In this document: in pieces, positions 9,354 through 17,771 of the stretch
How positions within the stretch are numbered: the stretch's first letter is position 1
Layout: each line of letters begins with the position of its first letter
Origin: Campylobacterales bacterium
GTDB taxonomy: Bacteria > Campylobacterota > Campylobacteria > Campylobacterales > Sulfurimonadaceae
Assembly: GCA_026390115.1 (NCBI GenBank)
Contig: JAPLGO010000012.1
Location: 358,033 to 422,032 of the forward strand
Reading direction: 5' to 3'
DNA length: 64,000 nt
Program-made: the position numbers and the translations under genes
Notes under the pieces: model-generated
Told to the model about the DNA's origin: nothing
Seen by the model: the letters and a program-made list of their open reading frames with translations, nothing else
Database searches by the model: none

Positions 9354-9871
9354 AAAGAGGATTTACACTCATTGAACTACTCATCTCAATAACCATTTTA
9401 TCCATTATGATGCTCTATTTATATAAAAGTTACGCTTCGCTCAACTACTCAAACAATTTTTACAAAAAAGAGGTAAAAGATATAAAAGAGGAGGAGTCTC
9501 TAAAAAAAGTTATCTTTCTGGATTTTTCTTTAGCTCTTAGTAAATCAACAACAATCTTAAATCAAGATAAAAAAGAGGATGTTATACTTATGCAAAGCTC
9601 AAATTCTTTGCATAATATGTACAATCCGTATGTTGCTTATTTAGTAAAAGATAAAAAACTTTATAGATTAGAGTCCCTAAGACCACTCTTTTACCCTCTA
9701 AATGTCGATAGTGAATTTAGTGTGGATATTATTGGCGAAGTGAATAGTTTTAGAGTTTATAAGTCTGATAGAAAGATAGGAGACACTGTTCCGGAACTTT
9801 TTTTACTGTATGTGGATTTTAAAGAGAAAAAGGATATTTTGCTTAAAATAAAGGTACTAAACTCAAAATAA
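9350..9871 (+). CDS. Type II secretion minor pseudopilin (GspJ/GspI-like), last gene of operon
   Basis: A 173-residue prepilin-like protein with a very short leader MKRG before FTLIELLISITILSIMMLYL (Glu5 present). The GTG start overlaps the previous TGA by three bases. With the preceding gene it probably supplies the pseudopilus tip subunits. No further secretion gene follows; the next gene, accD, has its own putative promoter. No prepilin peptidase (GspO/PilD) is present in the window, so processing must depend on a gene elsewhere. Confidence 0.7.
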   Translation: MKRGFTLIELLISITILSIMMLYLYKSYASLNYSNNFYKKEVKDIKEEESLKKVIFLDFSLALSKSTTILNQDKKEDVILMQSSNSLHNMYNPYVAYLVKDKKLYRLESLRPLFYPLNVDSEFSVDIIGEVNSFRVYKSDRKIGDTVPELFLLYVDFKEKKDILLKIKVLNSK

Positions 9872-9884
9872 AGTATAGATTTGA

Positions 9885-9890
9885 TACAAT
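9885..9890 (+). promoter_or_regulatory. Putative -10 element upstream of accD
   Basis: TACAAT preceded by TTGA lies 30 bases before the accD start in the short gap after the secretion operon. No clear -35 hexamer is seen, which is common for vegetative promoters in Campylobacterota. This suggests accD and downstream genes are not dependent on the secretion operon for transcription. Confidence 0.35.
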
Positions 9891-9920
9891 ATCCGCCATT
9901 TATATAAATAAGGATTATTT

Positions 9921-10763
9921 TTGAACTTATTAAACCTTTTTTCGAGATCAGATACAAAGCAGCAAGCTACAAAAAGTGAAGCTCCTACACACTGGATTAA
10001 GTGTAAATCATGTCAATCGTTGATGTACTACAAAGAAGTGGAAAATCAAAATTATGTGTGCCCAAAATGTGGATTCCACCTTCGTATAGGGGTTAAAGAG
10101 AGATTGGCATTATTGGTGGATGAAGGGACATTTGTAGAATTTGATGAGAAGTTAAAACCTATTGACCCATTAAAATTTGTAGATAAAATATCATATGTAA
10201 AAAGAATAGAAGAAGGTGTTAAAAAGAGTGGCAGAAGTTCCTCTGTTGTGAGCGGTGAGTGTAAAATAAACGGTGTGGATGCTCAGCTTGTTGTATTTGA
10301 TTTCAGTTTTATGGGTGGCTCTTTGGGTTCCGTAGAGGGTGAAAAAATTGTTCGTGCAGTAAACCGTGCCATAGAAAAAAGAGAAGGGTTGATAATTATA
10401 AGTGCAAGCGGCGGAGCAAGAATGCAAGAAAGTACATTTTCTCTTATGCAGATGAGTAAAACTTCTGCAGCATTGGCAAAACTTGCAAATCACAACTTGC
10501 CGTATATCTCTGTTTTAACAGATCCTACCATGGGTGGAGTAAGTGCTTCTTTTGCAACTTTGGGAGATATTATTATTGCAGAACCGGGAGCACTCATAGG
10601 CTTTGCAGGTCAAAGAGTAATCGAGCAGACTATCGGTTCTAGTCTTCCTGATGGTTTTCAGCGAGCAGAATTTTTACTTGAAAAAGGTTCTGTTGATATG
10701 GTAGTCAATAGAAATGAGTTGAAAAATACCCTTTCAGATTTGTTGACACTTCTTAAAGTTTAA
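9921..10763 (+). CDS. accD: Acetyl-CoA carboxylase carboxyltransferase subunit beta
   Basis: A 280-residue subunit of the biotin carboxyltransferase, which moves CO2 from carboxybiotin to acetyl-CoA to form malonyl-CoA for fatty-acid synthesis. The N-terminal zinc ribbon (CKSCQ and CPKCG, about residues 30-52) and the crotonase-like core (SGGARMQES, then [22 protein letters not shown]) are intact. The partner accA is not in the window. TTG 9921 is the start, with AAGGA well placed upstream; no in-frame ATG occurs nearby. Confidence 0.95.
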   Translation: MNLLNLFSRSDTKQQATKSEAPTHWIKCKSCQSLMYYKEVENQNYVCPKCGFHLRIGVKERLALLVDEGTFVEFDEKLKPIDPLKFVDKISYVKRIEEGVKKSGRSSSVVSGECKINGVDAQLVVFDFSFMGGSLGSVEGEKIVRAVNRAIEKREGLIIISASGGARMQESTFSLMQMSKTSAALAKLANHNLPYISVLTDPTMGGVSASFATLGDIIIAEPGALIGFAGQRVIEQTIGSSLPDGFQRAEFLLEKGSVDMVVNRNELKNTLSDLLTLLKV

Positions 10764-10764
10764 T

Positions 10765-11325
10765 ATGCGTTTATATGCTCTTTGCGACCAAGAGTTACTT
10801 GATTCTAAAGGTGTTTCTATTGAAGAGTTTATAGATATTGCCAAACAAAATAGTGCTGAGATAATTCAGTATAGAAATAAAACCGCTGACACTGCATTTA
10901 TAAAACAACAGCTCATTAAAATTAGAAAAATTTATGACGGCTTTTTAATCGTAAATGATGCGTATGAACTGATAGAGTTTTGCGACGGTGTTCATCTCGG
11001 TCAAGAAGATTTAAAGTCGATAGATTCTGACATAAAAAGCGCGGTTAAAATACTAAGAATGGCCATCACAAAAGATAAAATATTAGGCATCTCGACGCAT
11101 AACAAAGAAGAGGTGTTTGAAGCAAATGAGTGTGATCTAAATTACATTGGACTGGGCGCATACAGAGATACAAACACAAAAAACGTAAGTGTAGTTTTGG
11201 GTGATACATTGGATGCAATAGCTTCGGAATCAAAACATTTTGTAGCAGCTATCGGCGGGGTTAAAAAAAGTGATGTTTTTACTTATGTAACTTACCATGT
11301 AATTGGAAGCGGATTGGTCTTATAA
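10765..11325 (+). CDS. thiE: Thiamine-phosphate synthase family protein (ThiE-like)
   Basis: A 186-residue TIM-barrel protein. ThiE joins the thiazole and pyrimidine precursors to make thiamine phosphate. Family motifs seen are QYRNK (diphosphate-binding), [36 protein letters not shown] and the C-terminal AAIGGV. It is somewhat shorter than typical ThiE (about 205-220 residues), and the usual GPIFPTxTK reads GAYRDTNTK, so substrate range may be altered. The start lies one base after the accD stop. A second ThiE/TenI-like gene is at 57007-57525. Confidence 0.8.
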   Translation: MRLYALCDQELLDSKGVSIEEFIDIAKQNSAEIIQYRNKTADTAFIKQQLIKIRKIYDGFLIVNDAYELIEFCDGVHLGQEDLKSIDSDIKSAVKILRMAITKDKILGISTHNKEEVFEANECDLNYIGLGAYRDTNTKNVSVVLGDTLDAIASESKHFVAAIGGVKKSDVFTYVTYHVIGSGLVL

Positions 11326-11326
11326 A

Positions 11327-11785
11327 GTGAATATTGATATTATCTCCATAGCAAAAAAAGAGAAAACCATTTATGATCCACTCTATAAAGAGCTGAGTAA
11401 AATGATTTCTCGCTTTGCAAAAATAGAAGATATAGAACTTTTTGATAAAGATGTAGCAAAATCACACACTATTTCACCAACTGCGTCACAGCAGGCATAT
11501 ACAAGAGCTTTGGCTCCCTATATTGGCAAGGATTTTTGTGTATGTTTGCACCCTGATGGAAAAGTAATCGATAGTTTTGAATTTAGTAAGCTTTTAAATG
11601 ATAGAATGGCGGTTAAATTTTTCATAGGCGGAGCGTATGGTTTCGAAGATGATTTTTTTAAAAAATGCGATGCTGTTATAAGCTTAGGAAATATCACTAT
11701 GAGCCATAAAATAGCAAAAGCTGTTTTGCTAGAGCAAATTTATAGAGGTTTTTCTATTTTGAGTAACCACCCATACCATAAGTGA
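11327..11785 (+). CDS. rlmH: 23S rRNA (pseudouridine1915-N3)-methyltransferase RlmH
   Basis: A 152-residue SPOUT-class methyltransferase that modifies pseudouridine 1915 in helix 69 of 23S rRNA. The SAM-binding knot motifs FFIGGAYGF and the C-terminal [21 protein letters not shown] followed by NHPYHK are conserved. GTG 11327 gives the standard N-terminus ([11 protein letters not shown]) and sits one base after the thiE stop; a longer reading from TTG 11303 would add eight non-conserved residues. Confidence 0.93.
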   Translation: MNIDIISIAKKEKTIYDPLYKELSKMISRFAKIEDIELFDKDVAKSHTISPTASQQAYTRALAPYIGKDFCVCLHPDGKVIDSFEFSKLLNDRMAVKFFIGGAYGFEDDFFKKCDAVISLGNITMSHKIAKAVLLEQIYRGFSILSNHPYHK

Positions 11786-11809
11786 TATACAATACAATAA
11801 GGATGTCAA

Positions 11810-12163
11810 TTGCAAGCTAGTGAGTTAAATTATTTTAAAGAGATTTTAGAAAGTCGTAAAAAGCAGATAACCAAAAATATTGTAGGCGTTAATGCCGAGT
11901 TAGAACAGCTAAGTGGTTTAGAGCTCAATGATGAGGGTGATTATGCATCCGTAAATAATAACTCTATGATTGAGAGTGCAATTGTTCATCAGCAGGAACA
12001 AGAGTTAAGAGAGATTAATGTAACTCTTGGGAAAATAGTAAGTGGTGATTATGGTATATGTGAAATGTGTGAAGATCCTATAAGCTTTCAAAGATTGAAA
12101 GTAAAACCACATGCCATTTATTGTATCGATTGTAGAGAAATAGTAGAAAAATCTAAAAAATAG
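11810..12163 (+). CDS. DksA/TraR-family zinc-finger protein
   Basis: A 117-residue protein with an N-terminal helical region containing an acidic segment (LELNDEGDYAS) and a C-terminal four-cysteine zinc finger (CEMCEDPIS, then CIDC, about residues 84-108). Members bind the RNA polymerase secondary channel and adjust transcription during starvation, often with ppGpp. It is shorter than E. coli DksA (151 residues), like many Campylobacterota homologues. TTG 11810 follows an AAGGA ribosome site; no ATG is available. Confidence 0.85.
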   Translation: MQASELNYFKEILESRKKQITKNIVGVNAELEQLSGLELNDEGDYASVNNNSMIESAIVHQQEQELREINVTLGKIVSGDYGICEMCEDPISFQRLKVKPHAIYCIDCREIVEKSKK

Positions 12164-12172
12164 GAATTTATT

Positions 12173-13189
12173 ATGCAGTTGAAAAAATATACGATAGCCT
12201 CATTTATATTTATTGGCATAATTGGATGGTATATATATGCGTATGTAAGCCAAAGTAGTATAGCAATAGATCTGTTTGGTCTTCCCCTCCCGTCACTCTC
12301 TGTTGCTATTTGGGCGATTGTCCCTCTTGTAATTTATTATATTGCAACTCTTGTACATATCTCTTTTTACTCTCTTTTGGGTAGTTTTAAGCTTCGTAAA
12401 GATGAAAAAGATTATGAAAAATTGATAGATTCCATTGTCGATGCGTATTTAGGCAAAGTAAATAGAAACTATGATTTTAAAACGCCTAAATATAAATTAC
12501 TTGGAACTCTTATAGAAAACTCAACCCTTTTTCCAGCTAAAAACATGAGTTTTGATATAGATAATGAAAAAATAAAAACCGTTTTAAAACTTATAGAAGA
12601 TATAAAAAATGGAGAGGTTGTTGAACTCAAAAAATATTCACTTCCATCTACAAATGCTTTAGTTATTCAAAATGAAAAAAATCGCTATAAAAAAGGTGAT
12701 ATATCGGCAGAAGAAATCTTATCTCGCGCAGATAAATTTGATAGTAGCCTTTGTGCAGAAGCGTATGTTGATCTTTGCAAAACAGCTTCTTTATCTATCA
12801 TTGAAAAATATAAATTATTCTTGACAAAAGATGCACTTTTTGAAATTTTAGCTAGAATAAACGCTGATGAAAATGTTCTGACAATCTCAAATGAAGCTCT
12901 CATCAATTTATTGTCTGCAATGGAGTTGTTAGAAGCAGATTATGTAAGAATAGCAACTATTTTATCAGTCGGTATGGTACCGGAACAGAGGATAAATCTA
13001 TTTAGCACTTTGAGTGACTCTCATGAAGAAGCTATGAGTGCATATCTGTTTACTCTGTTTGATTTAGAGATGTTAGAACCTGCAGACGAAATTTTGCAAA
13101 ATTCACAACCTTTAGAATATTTGAACTTTAAGTCTTATCGTGCGCTCAAAGAGTGTAATAAAAACTTTAATATAAACTTGTTTGTTTAA
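12173..13189 (+). CDS. Conserved membrane protein of unknown function
   Basis: A 338-residue protein with two N-terminal membrane helices (about residues 7-25 and 40-70, the second AIWAIVPLVIYYIATLVHI) and a long cytoplasmic alpha-helical domain. I recognise no catalytic motif. It begins 9 bp after the DksA-type gene and ends 9 bp before dusB, so it is embedded in a housekeeping operon. A repeat-like helical architecture in the second half is possible but not clear. Function cannot be assigned from the sequence. Confidence 0.75.
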   Translation: MQLKKYTIASFIFIGIIGWYIYAYVSQSSIAIDLFGLPLPSLSVAIWAIVPLVIYYIATLVHISFYSLLGSFKLRKDEKDYEKLIDSIVDAYLGKVNRNYDFKTPKYKLLGTLIENSTLFPAKNMSFDIDNEKIKTVLKLIEDIKNGEVVELKKYSLPSTNALVIQNEKNRYKKGDISAEEILSRADKFDSSLCAEAYVDLCKTASLSIIEKYKLFLTKDALFEILARINADENVLTISNEALINLLSAMELLEADYVRIATILSVGMVPEQRINLFSTLSDSHEEAMSAYLFTLFDLEMLEPADEILQNSQPLEYLNFKSYRALKECNKNFNINLFV

Positions 13190-13198
13190 CCTTTGCGT

Positions 13199-14161
13199 AT
13201 GCCCGGAAATTTAAAAATTTTATCCTTTGAAAAACCTATATTCGTTTTAGCTCCTCTTGCGGGCTATACGGATCTTCCATTTAGAAGTGTTGTAAAAAAG
13301 TTTGGAGCAGATCTTACTGTGAGTGAGATGCTAAGTTCTAACGCTCTCTCTTACGGCTCAGCCAAAACATACCACATGTTAAAGAAATCCCCTATAGAGA
13401 ATCCATACTCTGTTCAAATAGCCGGTGCAGAGGTGGATGTTATAAAAAAAGCTGTTGAAATACTTAATACGCAAGAGGGAATAGATATAATTGATCTCAA
13501 CTGCGGCTGCCCGGTTCCTAAAATAGTGGGACATGGAAGCGGAAGTTCACTTTTGCTGAACCTGCCTCTTATGGGAGAAATTATAAGAACAATTAAAGAT
13601 ACCTCCAACAAAAATTTGACAAGTGTAAAAATCAGACTTGGATTTGAAAAGAAAAATCATATAGATATTGCAAAAATGGTAGAAGATAGCGGAGCTGATT
13701 TTTTAGCAGTGCATGGGCGAACCCGTGCCGGTAGATTTAAAGCCGCTGTCGATTATGATGCAATTAAAGAGATTAAAGAGGCTGTATCAATTCCTGTAAT
13801 TGCAAACGGCGACATAGACTCCTATGAGAAAGCTCAGTGGGTATTGGAACATACCGGAGCTGACGGCGTTATGATAGGTCGCGGAGCTATCGGTGCTCCA
13901 TGGATTTTTCATCAATTAAAGAGCGGTAGTGCCGATATAGATATATCTTTAAAACATGCAATCATCATGGAACATTTTGACAGTATGATAGAATTTTATG
14001 GAGAGAGAGGAGTTCCTATGTTTAGAAAACATGTACATACCTACTCTAAGGGGTACAGGGGTGCATCACTCTTAAGAAATGATGTAAATAGAATAAATGA
14101 CAGTTTAGAATTTAGGAGCGTTATAGATGAATTTTTCAAAAACAGCGAGATATTAATATAA
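13199..14161 (+). CDS. dusB: tRNA-dihydrouridine synthase (DusB type)
   Basis: A 320-residue flavoenzyme that reduces specific uridines in tRNA to dihydrouridine using FMN and NADPH. Motifs include APLAGYTDLPFR, the catalytic-cysteine loop NCGCPVPKIV, the HGRTR region and FMN phosphate-binding NGDIDS and GVMIGRGAIGAPW. The length is normal. ATG 13199 is chosen over TTG 13193, two codons upstream; neither has a strong ribosome site. The stop overlaps the ATG of the next gene. Confidence 0.93.
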   Translation: MPGNLKILSFEKPIFVLAPLAGYTDLPFRSVVKKFGADLTVSEMLSSNALSYGSAKTYHMLKKSPIENPYSVQIAGAEVDVIKKAVEILNTQEGIDIIDLNCGCPVPKIVGHGSGSSLLLNLPLMGEIIRTIKDTSNKNLTSVKIRLGFEKKNHIDIAKMVEDSGADFLAVHGRTRAGRFKAAVDYDAIKEIKEAVSIPVIANGDIDSYEKAQWVLEHTGADGVMIGRGAIGAPWIFHQLKSGSADIDISLKHAIIMEHFDSMIEFYGERGVPMFRKHVHTYSKGYRGASLLRNDVNRINDSLEFRSVIDEFFKNSEILI

Positions 14162-15303
14162 TGTTAAATATTTCTCAGTCTATTAAAACACTAAACGATG
14201 TGGATATAGCTGACAACCTATTTCATTATGATTACAATACAAAACATCTTTTATCTCTTTTGGCAAAAGATATAGATGAGGAAGATGTCCTCTACTTAAG
14301 CTCATACCGCTCTTTTGAGGGTGAGGTTTTTGAGAACTATATTTATGAAAAACTCTTAAGATATGCTCAAAAAAGTGATGATATAGAAAAGTTTATCTTA
14401 AAAGGTTTTCATCAAAACAAAGAAAAGTCAAATCCAAATACCCTCTCCATAAGTGAAAAACAGCAGATAGTTTATAGAACAAAAAGCAGAGAAATCAGTG
14501 AATTTGATGCCATGTTAATCACGAAAGACAAAGAGCTCTATTTTGTAGAAATGACGCTTGTTAAATCTGTTCTAAAACTCAAAAAAAGATTGAGAAAGAA
14601 AAAGGCACTTTTGGAAATTATATTCCCACAGTATGAAATAAAAGCACTTATTATCTTAAATGAAGGTGCAACAGGAACAAAACAGTTGCCGGATTATTGC
14701 AAAGTTTGGTTTACGAAAGAGTTCTCTGCAAAAAATATTTTAGCACATATAAAAAATCCGCATGCTAAAAAGTTAGAGCCAAAAGAGAAGATACACTCAG
14801 AAAAAATGTTAGAAGCACACTCTTTGAAGCTTCATCCATTTAGATATTACAACACAATGACATGGCTTACAAAAACATTAAGAGCTCATAAAAAGCATAT
14901 TCTTGATATGACATTTTTAATGAGTGAGAGTGTTCAAAGGTATCATGATTTGTATAATAAGTTTTACATTGGATACATGAGTGTTAGTGAAGCAAAAAAT
15001 TTACTTAACTTAGATGAAACGCTCTACGATGCAAATCAAAGGGTTGTAGTTGCTATAGAAAAGAAGCACTCTGACGAGATAGTTTTAACCTATTATATAC
15101 AGACGGCTCGTAAAAAACTCTTTCTCTACTCTTTTGAGAATGATGTAATGAGCAAAGAGAAGAAAGACCCCTACGGCATTACTGTTACAGAAGTTTATCA
15201 CATAGATAAAATTATGGATGAGAGCTACAAACTCAATATGGCAAATATAAACATGATTAAAAAACTTTTAAAAGATAAATTTGACGAAGGAAGTAAAAAG
15301 TAG
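14161..15303 (+). CDS. Hypothetical protein with a PD-(D/E)XK nuclease-like signature
   Basis: A 380-residue protein I cannot name. Residues 53-67 (EGEVFENYIYEKLLR) followed by EFDAML at 114-119 and LYFVEMT at 126-132 resemble the helix-E, E-hydrophobic-D and hydrophobic-ExK core of PD-(D/E)XK nuclease folds, but the lysine position reads Thr132, with Lys135 nearby. The second half (about 200-380) is of unknown fold. It is translationally coupled to dusB (TAATG overlap) and ends 4 bp before convergent fliO. It could be an RNA/DNA-processing factor or an inactive relative of Card1/Can2-type proteins; both are guesses. Confidence 0.55.
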   Translation: MLNISQSIKTLNDVDIADNLFHYDYNTKHLLSLLAKDIDEEDVLYLSSYRSFEGEVFENYIYEKLLRYAQKSDDIEKFILKGFHQNKEKSNPNTLSISEKQQIVYRTKSREISEFDAMLITKDKELYFVEMTLVKSVLKLKKRLRKKKALLEIIFPQYEIKALIILNEGATGTKQLPDYCKVWFTKEFSAKNILAHIKNPHAKKLEPKEKIHSEKMLEAHSLKLHPFRYYNTMTWLTKTLRAHKKHILDMTFLMSESVQRYHDLYNKFYIGYMSVSEAKNLLNLDETLYDANQRVVVAIEKKHSDEIVLTYYIQTARKKLFLYSFENDVMSKEKKDPYGITVTEVYHIDKIMDESYKLNMANINMIKKLLKDKFDEGSKK

Positions 15304-15307
15304 CTTT

Positions 15308-16159
15308 TTACGCCTCATACATTATACTGGCCGCTTTTTCTTTGTAGATTTGCAAAGGCTCTTTCTCTTCAATAAATTCTGTTAACTCTTTACGTCTATT
15401 CTGTAAAATTGTTTCAAAATCATCTTGTGTAACGGGTTTGTTATCTGTAAATTTATCTAGTAAAACATTGTTCGTTCCCATCACAACAAGATAGCTTTGC
15501 TCAGCAAAATCAAGCATTACGACACTGTTCTGCTCATTTATACTTTTTTGGAATCTAATAGTTACATTTTCACCTGCAACTGAAGTAGGCTCTTTATTCT
15601 CTTTAAATAACCAAGATTTATAATTAGGTTTTTCCTTATTCTGAGCAATTTTTTTGTTAAGTAAAAATAAAATAACAATACCTATAACTAAAATTCCTAC
15701 AACAATATAGTAGCTTGAAGACAACTCATTCCCTTGCTTTGTAGGTAGTGAGCTAAGTGAAGATGTGTTATTTTGCTCATTTGTAGAATTTTCTTTAGTT
15801 GGAGCCTCGTTTGTAAATCGTAATCGCAATCCATAAGAGTCAGATGTTTTGGAAGCTTTTAAAACTACTGATGGCGGTACAGAAGCCTCTATTTGAGTAT
15901 ATCCTGCAATGGGTGTTATGTTGAGTGAATTTAAAAATTTTGAGGAAATTTCTTTGGATTTTGATGCTTCTATTGTAGCACTTTCAAGTTTTATAATGAT
16001 TTTTGATGCACCGGCACTTTGTTTTATAACCCCGTTGTATGGAGCATCGAAAGTAATCATTACATCCACTCTGTCCGTTCTGTCATAAATATTGTAACTT
16101 AATATTTTAGAGGCATTAAGCATAAAGGGAATGAGTAAAATAAAGAGTAATTTAATCAT
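15308..16159 (-). CDS. fliO: Flagellar export apparatus protein FliO-like, with large periplasmic domain
   Basis: A 283-residue protein with signal peptide MIKLLFILLIPFMLNAS, a periplasmic AMIN-like domain (about 17-115, YDRTDRVDVMITFDAPYNG), a Thr/Ser/Asn-rich linker, one membrane helix (about 148-168, YYIVVGILVIGIVILFLL) and a small cytoplasmic domain. FliO helps assemble the FliP core of the flagellar export gate. Canonical FliO lacks the periplasmic part, while Helicobacter FliO is similarly enlarged. Linkage to fliN supports the call. It overlaps fliN by 4 bp. Confidence 0.75.
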   Translation of the reverse strand: MIKLLFILLIPFMLNASKILSYNIYDRTDRVDVMITFDAPYNGVIKQSAGASKIIIKLESATIEASKSKEISSKFLNSLNITPIAGYTQIEASVPPSVVLKASKTSDSYGLRLRFTNEAPTKENSTNEQNNTSSLSSLPTKQGNELSSSYYIVVGILVIGIVILFLLNKKIAQNKEKPNYKSWLFKENKEPTSVAGENVTIRFQKSINEQNSVVMLDFAEQSYLVVMGTNNVLLDKFTDNKPVTQDDFETILQNRRKELTEFIEEKEPLQIYKEKAASIMYEA

Positions 16160-16497
16160 AATCTTTCTTTTGAGAGATGATATAAGACAGCACTGGAATC
16201 AAGTACTTCATTGATACGAATGGCAAGATTTTTTTCATACACCATAACTTCACCTTTACCTATAATGCGACCATTTACATAAGACTCGACACTTTCACCG
16301 GCTGGTTTTTTAAGATCTATTATTGAGCCCTTTTCTAGCTTCAGTATCTCGGCAACACTCAGTTCTGTTTCGCCTAAATCCGCTACAAACTCTACTTCCA
16401 TGTCTAAAAGACCGGAGTAATTCATCCATGCCAACTCTTCATCGGCATTGAATTCCGCTTCTTTTACGCCATAAACTTGTTTGTTTTTTTTAGACAT
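16156..16497 (-). CDS. fliN: Flagellar motor switch protein FliN
   Basis: A 113-residue SpoA-domain protein of the flagellar C-ring. The domain runs from about residue 28 to 100, with LDMEVEFVADLGETELSVAEIL, KLEKGSIIDL, the conserved VNGRIIGKGEV and a final AIRINEV. It forms the lower C-ring with FliM and binds export components. The N-terminal 27 residues are a short acidic extension. It lies between the CheX-like gene and fliO with 4-8 bp overlaps, making a three-gene motor/chemotaxis operon. Confidence 0.9.
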   Translation of the reverse strand: MSKKNKQVYGVKEAEFNADEELAWMNYSGLLDMEVEFVADLGETELSVAEILKLEKGSIIDLKKPAGESVESYVNGRIIGKGEVMVYEKNLAIRINEVLDSSAVLYHLSKERL

Positions 16498-16918
16498 TTA
16501 ATTCCTTAATTGCGATAATCATCTTATCGCCTTCCACATTGATAGTTTTGGCATCATCGTAAGTAAATTTAAATACATCTATCTTCTCAAAATGCGGAGT
16601 GCCTATAGTGTAGGAACTTTCACTCTCCTCTGCAGAAATAACTTTAGCACTTCCTACGATTAGGTTGGTTGTCTCTAAAAGCATATCTATCAAACTCTCC
16701 TCATCACACTCATCCTCTTCTAAAAATAGCTTTGCAACTTTTTGTATAAAACCATATTCAGAAGCGATATAAACCCTATATTTTTTATTATCATTTGTAT
16801 CAATATCTATATAAGCAATAAGTGTTCTCTTTTTTGTAAGACTCTTACTGACCTTATATGGCAACCTAATTTGATGAATGCAAAAATTTTCCGAAGCTTG
16901 AAGTATAGTTTTTAACAT
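16490..16918 (-). CDS. CheX-like chemotaxis/motor protein
   Basis: A 142-residue protein resembling the CheX/CheC/FliY phosphatase fold: a beta-rich N-terminal half and a central helix with the signature E-x(2)-N (ESLIDMLLETTNLIVGSAK, about residues 78-96), in which Glu and Asn would attack CheY-phosphate. Only one such helix is visible, as in CheX rather than two as in CheC. Since it heads the fliN-fliO operon, it may act at the switch. Its phosphatase activity is inferred, not shown. Confidence 0.65.
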   Translation of the reverse strand: MLKTILQASENFCIHQIRLPYKVSKSLTKKRTLIAYIDIDTNDNKKYRVYIASEYGFIQKVAKLFLEEDECDEESLIDMLLETTNLIVGSAKVISAEESESSYTIGTPHFEKIDVFKFTYDDAKTINVEGDKMIIAIKELNV

Positions 16919-16944
16919 TTAAATTGCCTTTATATTGGTTAATG

Positions 16945-16972
16945 ATTATACTTTATATAGTATCAAAGTAAA
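16945..16972 (-). promoter_or_regulatory. Putative vegetative promoter for the cheX-like/fliN/fliO operon
   Basis: Reading on the minus strand, TTTACT (16972-16967), a 16-base spacer and a perfect TATAAT (16950-16945) lie about 26 bases before the CheX-like ATG, which has an AAGG ribosome site. No sigma-54 TGGCAC...TTGC motif is seen, so this flagellar operon looks constitutively transcribed. Confidence 0.5.
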
Positions 16973-17027
16973 ATTAAAAGGGTTGTTAGAGTACAATTCG
17001 CAAAAAGAAATAATATGTGGTTTTTGA

Positions 17028-17759
17028 ATGATTGAATTAATTTTACTTGGGCTTGTCGTCGGTTTGCTTTCTGGTTTTTTTGGTATAGGAGGTGGAACTA
17101 TTTCAATTCCTCTTTTGCTTCTTCTAGGGTTTGAAACTAAAATAGCCATAGGTATCTCCGTTGTACAGATGATATTTAGCTCTTTTTATGGAAGTTATCT
17201 TAATCATAAAAAACGCACACTTGATGTTGCGATGATTACTATTATTGGGATGGGTGGTTTTTTAGGTGCGTTTTTGAGTGCTATTATCACTTCAAATCTC
17301 AGTGATAAAACCTTAGAATTGATATTTCTAGGTTTTGCCATTTTTGCACTAGTGAGACTCTTTATAAAGCCAAAAGAGCATAAAGAACAAAGAGAGGTTC
17401 ATTGGTTGCTACTCTTTTTACTTGGAATCTTCTTAGGTGCGATAGGTATGGCAATCGGTGTGGGTGGAAGTATGATTCTTGTTCCTATTTTGGTCGGATT
17501 TGTTCATGTTCCACTCAAAAAAGCAGTCTCCGCGGGTCTCTTTTTTGTAGTATTTTCATCTATCGCAGGTTTTTTTTCACATATCCTAGCAGGGCATGTA
17601 GATTTGCAAAGCGGTATTATTATAGGTTTTGCTTCGCTCTTTGGTGTCTATTTGGGCATACATTTAAAAGACAGAGTCGATGTGCATCTGCAAAGAAGAT
17701 TGATAGTCATTTTTTATGTGATTGTAGTAACATATCTGACACAAAGAATATTTTTTTAA
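17028..17759 (+). CDS. TauE/SafE (TSUP) family membrane transporter
   Basis: A 243-residue polytopic protein with seven or eight hydrophobic segments in two related halves. Each half starts with the family motif GxxxGxxGxGGG or GxIGMAIGVGGS (GLLSGFFGIGGGTISIP near residue 15, and AIGMAIGVGGSMILVP near 140). TSUP proteins move small sulfur-containing or organic anions such as sulfite or sulfoacetate. Substrate cannot be read here, though export of sulfur anions would suit a sulfur-oxidising relative of Sulfurimonas. It ends 12 bp before uvrA. Confidence 0.85.
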   Translation: MIELILLGLVVGLLSGFFGIGGGTISIPLLLLLGFETKIAIGISVVQMIFSSFYGSYLNHKKRTLDVAMITIIGMGGFLGAFLSAIITSNLSDKTLELIFLGFAIFALVRLFIKPKEHKEQREVHWLLLFLLGIFLGAIGMAIGVGGSMILVPILVGFVHVPLKKAVSAGLFFVVFSSIAGFFSHILAGHVDLQSGIIIGFASLFGVYLGIHLKDRVDVHLQRRLIVIFYVIVVTYLTQRIFF

Positions 17760-17771
17760 GAGGAGTTTAAA

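Noticed and set aside
17402..17770. Open frame of 122 codons overlapping the TauE gene in another frame
   Set aside because: Inside a strong transporter gene; translation is Cys/Arg-rich and low complexity, typical of a shadow.
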